Shown: positions 63,097 through 64,000 of the stretch, one piece after another
Position numbering within the stretch: position 1 is the first letter of the stretch
Layout of the letters: each line of letters starts with the position of its first letter
NCBI GenBank assembly: GCA_009995595.1
Contig: JAACPE010000001.1
Span: forward strand, 620,001-684,000
From: Alphaproteobacteria bacterium
Lineage (GTDB): Bacteria; Pseudomonadota; Alphaproteobacteria; Micavibrionales; Micavibrionaceae
Length of the DNA: 64,000 bases
Reading direction: 5' to 3'
Translations under genes and position numbers: made by a program
Notes under the pieces: generated by a model
The model's database searches: none
What the model saw: only the letters and a program-made list of their open reading frames with translations
What the model was told of the DNA's origin: nothing

Positions 63097-64000
63097 ATGA
63101 AAAAAGAGACCATCCCCTTCCATGTTCTTATCCCTGCCGCAGGGTCTGGCACGCGTATGGCGGGGTCAGATAAGCCTAAACAATATATGCCCCTAGGCAC
63201 TAAACCCATTTTACGTCACACCATCGAAAAATTTCTTACTATTGAAGGATGTCAAAGCATCACCGTGATCATCAACAAAGACCACCAAGCGCTATATGAT
63301 GAGGCCATAAAAGGGCTCAAAATCCGCCCTCCTTGTTATGGGTTAAAATCAAGAAAAAATAGTGTTTACAATGGTTTAAGATCTTTAATTGATGTAAAAA
63401 ATGATGAGTTAATTATCATTCACGACGCTGCCCGCCCCCTCGTGAACGCCATCGATATACAAGCCACACTAACCAAAGCCAACCACTCAGGCGCGGCATG
63501 CCTCGCAACGCCTGTTTCAGATACGCTTCATCATATTGAGAGCAATCAGACGATTGACCGTACGGCCCTCATGGCACTGCAAACACCACAAATATTTCGC
63601 CATGACCTCATCAAACAGGCGCACGAGACATTTAAAAATGATGGTACATTCACCGATGATCGCGGTATGGTCATAGCGATGGGTCATACAGTAACCCTTG
63701 TAAAAGGCCCTCGAAGCAACATCAAGATCACAACAACCGAAGACCTTATCTTGGCTGAAAAACTTATGAGCAACACAATTGAAACAATCACCGCCACAGG
63801 ATTTGATGTCCACGCCTTTCAAGACGGCGCATCTGTGCGTCTTGGCGGTATTGATATCGCGCATAATAAATCGCTTAGAGGGCACTCCGACGCCGATGTT
63901 GTCCTCCATGCGATCACTGATGCGATATTAGGGACAATCAATGAGGGGGATATCGGGACGCATTTCCCCCCTTCTGACCCCCAATGGAAAAACGCTGATA
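63097..64000 (+). CDS. ispDF: Bifunctional IspD/IspF, 3' end cut by window edge
   Basis: The two MEP-pathway activities are fused. The N-terminal CDP-ME synthase domain has [11 protein letters not shown] and [15 protein letters not shown], and [20 protein letters not shown]. From about residue 228 the MECDP synthase domain begins with GFDVHAF (metal Asp and His) and [20 protein letters not shown]. The fusion is frequent in alphaproteobacteria. The ATG at 63097 was preferred over an in-frame ATG at 63073. The frame runs off the end of the window before the IspF domain is complete. Confidence 0.95.
   Translation, partial: MKKETIPFHVLIPAAGSGTRMAGSDKPKQYMPLGTKPILRHTIEKFLTIEGCQSITVIINKDHQALYDEAIKGLKIRPPCYGLKSRKNSVYNGLRSLIDVKNDELIIIHDAARPLVNAIDIQATLTKANHSGAACLATPVSDTLHHIESNQTIDRTALMALQTPQIFRHDLIKQAHETFKNDGTFTDDRGMVIAMGHTVTLVKGPRSNIKITTTEDLILAEKLMSNTIETITATGFDVHAFQDGASVRLGGIDIAHNKSLRGHSDADVVLHAITDAILGTINEGDIGTHFPPSDPQWKNAD

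Noticed and set aside
63517-63909. A 130-residue minus-strand frame at the end of the window
   Set aside because: It lies entirely opposite ispDF, whose motifs are unambiguous on the plus strand.

Overview
The window is a dense, moderately AT-rich stretch of bacterial chromosome, and gene content and order point to the Alphaproteobacteria. The markers are ruvCAB-ybgC-tolQRAB in one run, an F0-only ATP synthase operon with paired b and b' subunits and no F1 genes, a CcrM-type GANTC methyltransferase, the string proA-nadD-rsfS-rlmH-envC-ctpA-deacetylase-rppH, and the string ntrY-ntrX-trkA-dat-hfq-hflX. The lineage below class cannot be fixed from the sequence alone. No rRNA, insertion sequence, phage or CRISPR array was seen. 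There is one tRNA, Ser(UGA).

Layout. 1-5.9 kb (+): Holliday-junction resolution (ruvC end, ruvA, ruvB), then ybgC and tolQRAB, with no pal behind tolB. 5.9-13.4 kb (-): proline synthesis (proA), NAD synthesis (nadD), ribosome factors (rsfS, rlmH), then envelope genes (EnvC-like, CtpA, divergent polysaccharide deacetylase) and rppH. 13.5-16.2 kb (-): atpI-B-E-F'-F. 16.2-23.7 kb (-): smc, a DsbA-like protein, an OmpA-domain protein, an inositol-phosphatase-family enzyme, efp and dciA, with mutY diverging at 23.75 kb. 24.9-33.9 kb: an unrecognised secreted protein, folB, ccrM, rnhB, pepN, proB, obgE, rpmA and rplU. 34-36 kb: two sugar-nucleotide enzymes and tRNA-Ser. 36.2-45 kb (+): a PH-like membrane protein, a YdcF-like protein, then cell-wall genes (MltB-like, RlpA, DacA family) running with overlapping ends into tmk, holB, metG and tatD.

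45.0-51.8 kb is the accessory part. It holds a 603-residue exported protein with a C-terminal hydrophobic-plus-arginine tail, bounded by its own promoter and a strong terminator. Three consecutive, unusually large prepilin-like proteins (about 400-715 residues) follow; they share the same block architecture and look like paralogues. One carries calcium-loop-like motifs, one a four-fold cysteine repeat, and one a tail-fibre-like motif. Arginine codon use (AGA/AGG) shifts here relative to the housekeeping neighbours. This cassette is the best candidate in the window for an undescribed system, probably a surface or pilus-tip adhesion or secretion device.

52-64 kb returns to core genes: a small membrane protein, mazG, a second inositol-phosphatase-family enzyme, hflX, hfq, a HAD phosphatase, a D-amino-acid aminotransferase, trkA, ntrX, ntrY and, running off the end, bifunctional ispDF. 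Two regulatory observations stand out. Six GANTC sites crowd the start region of ccrM, and rsfS may begin at an AUU codon behind an excellent Shine-Dalgarno.
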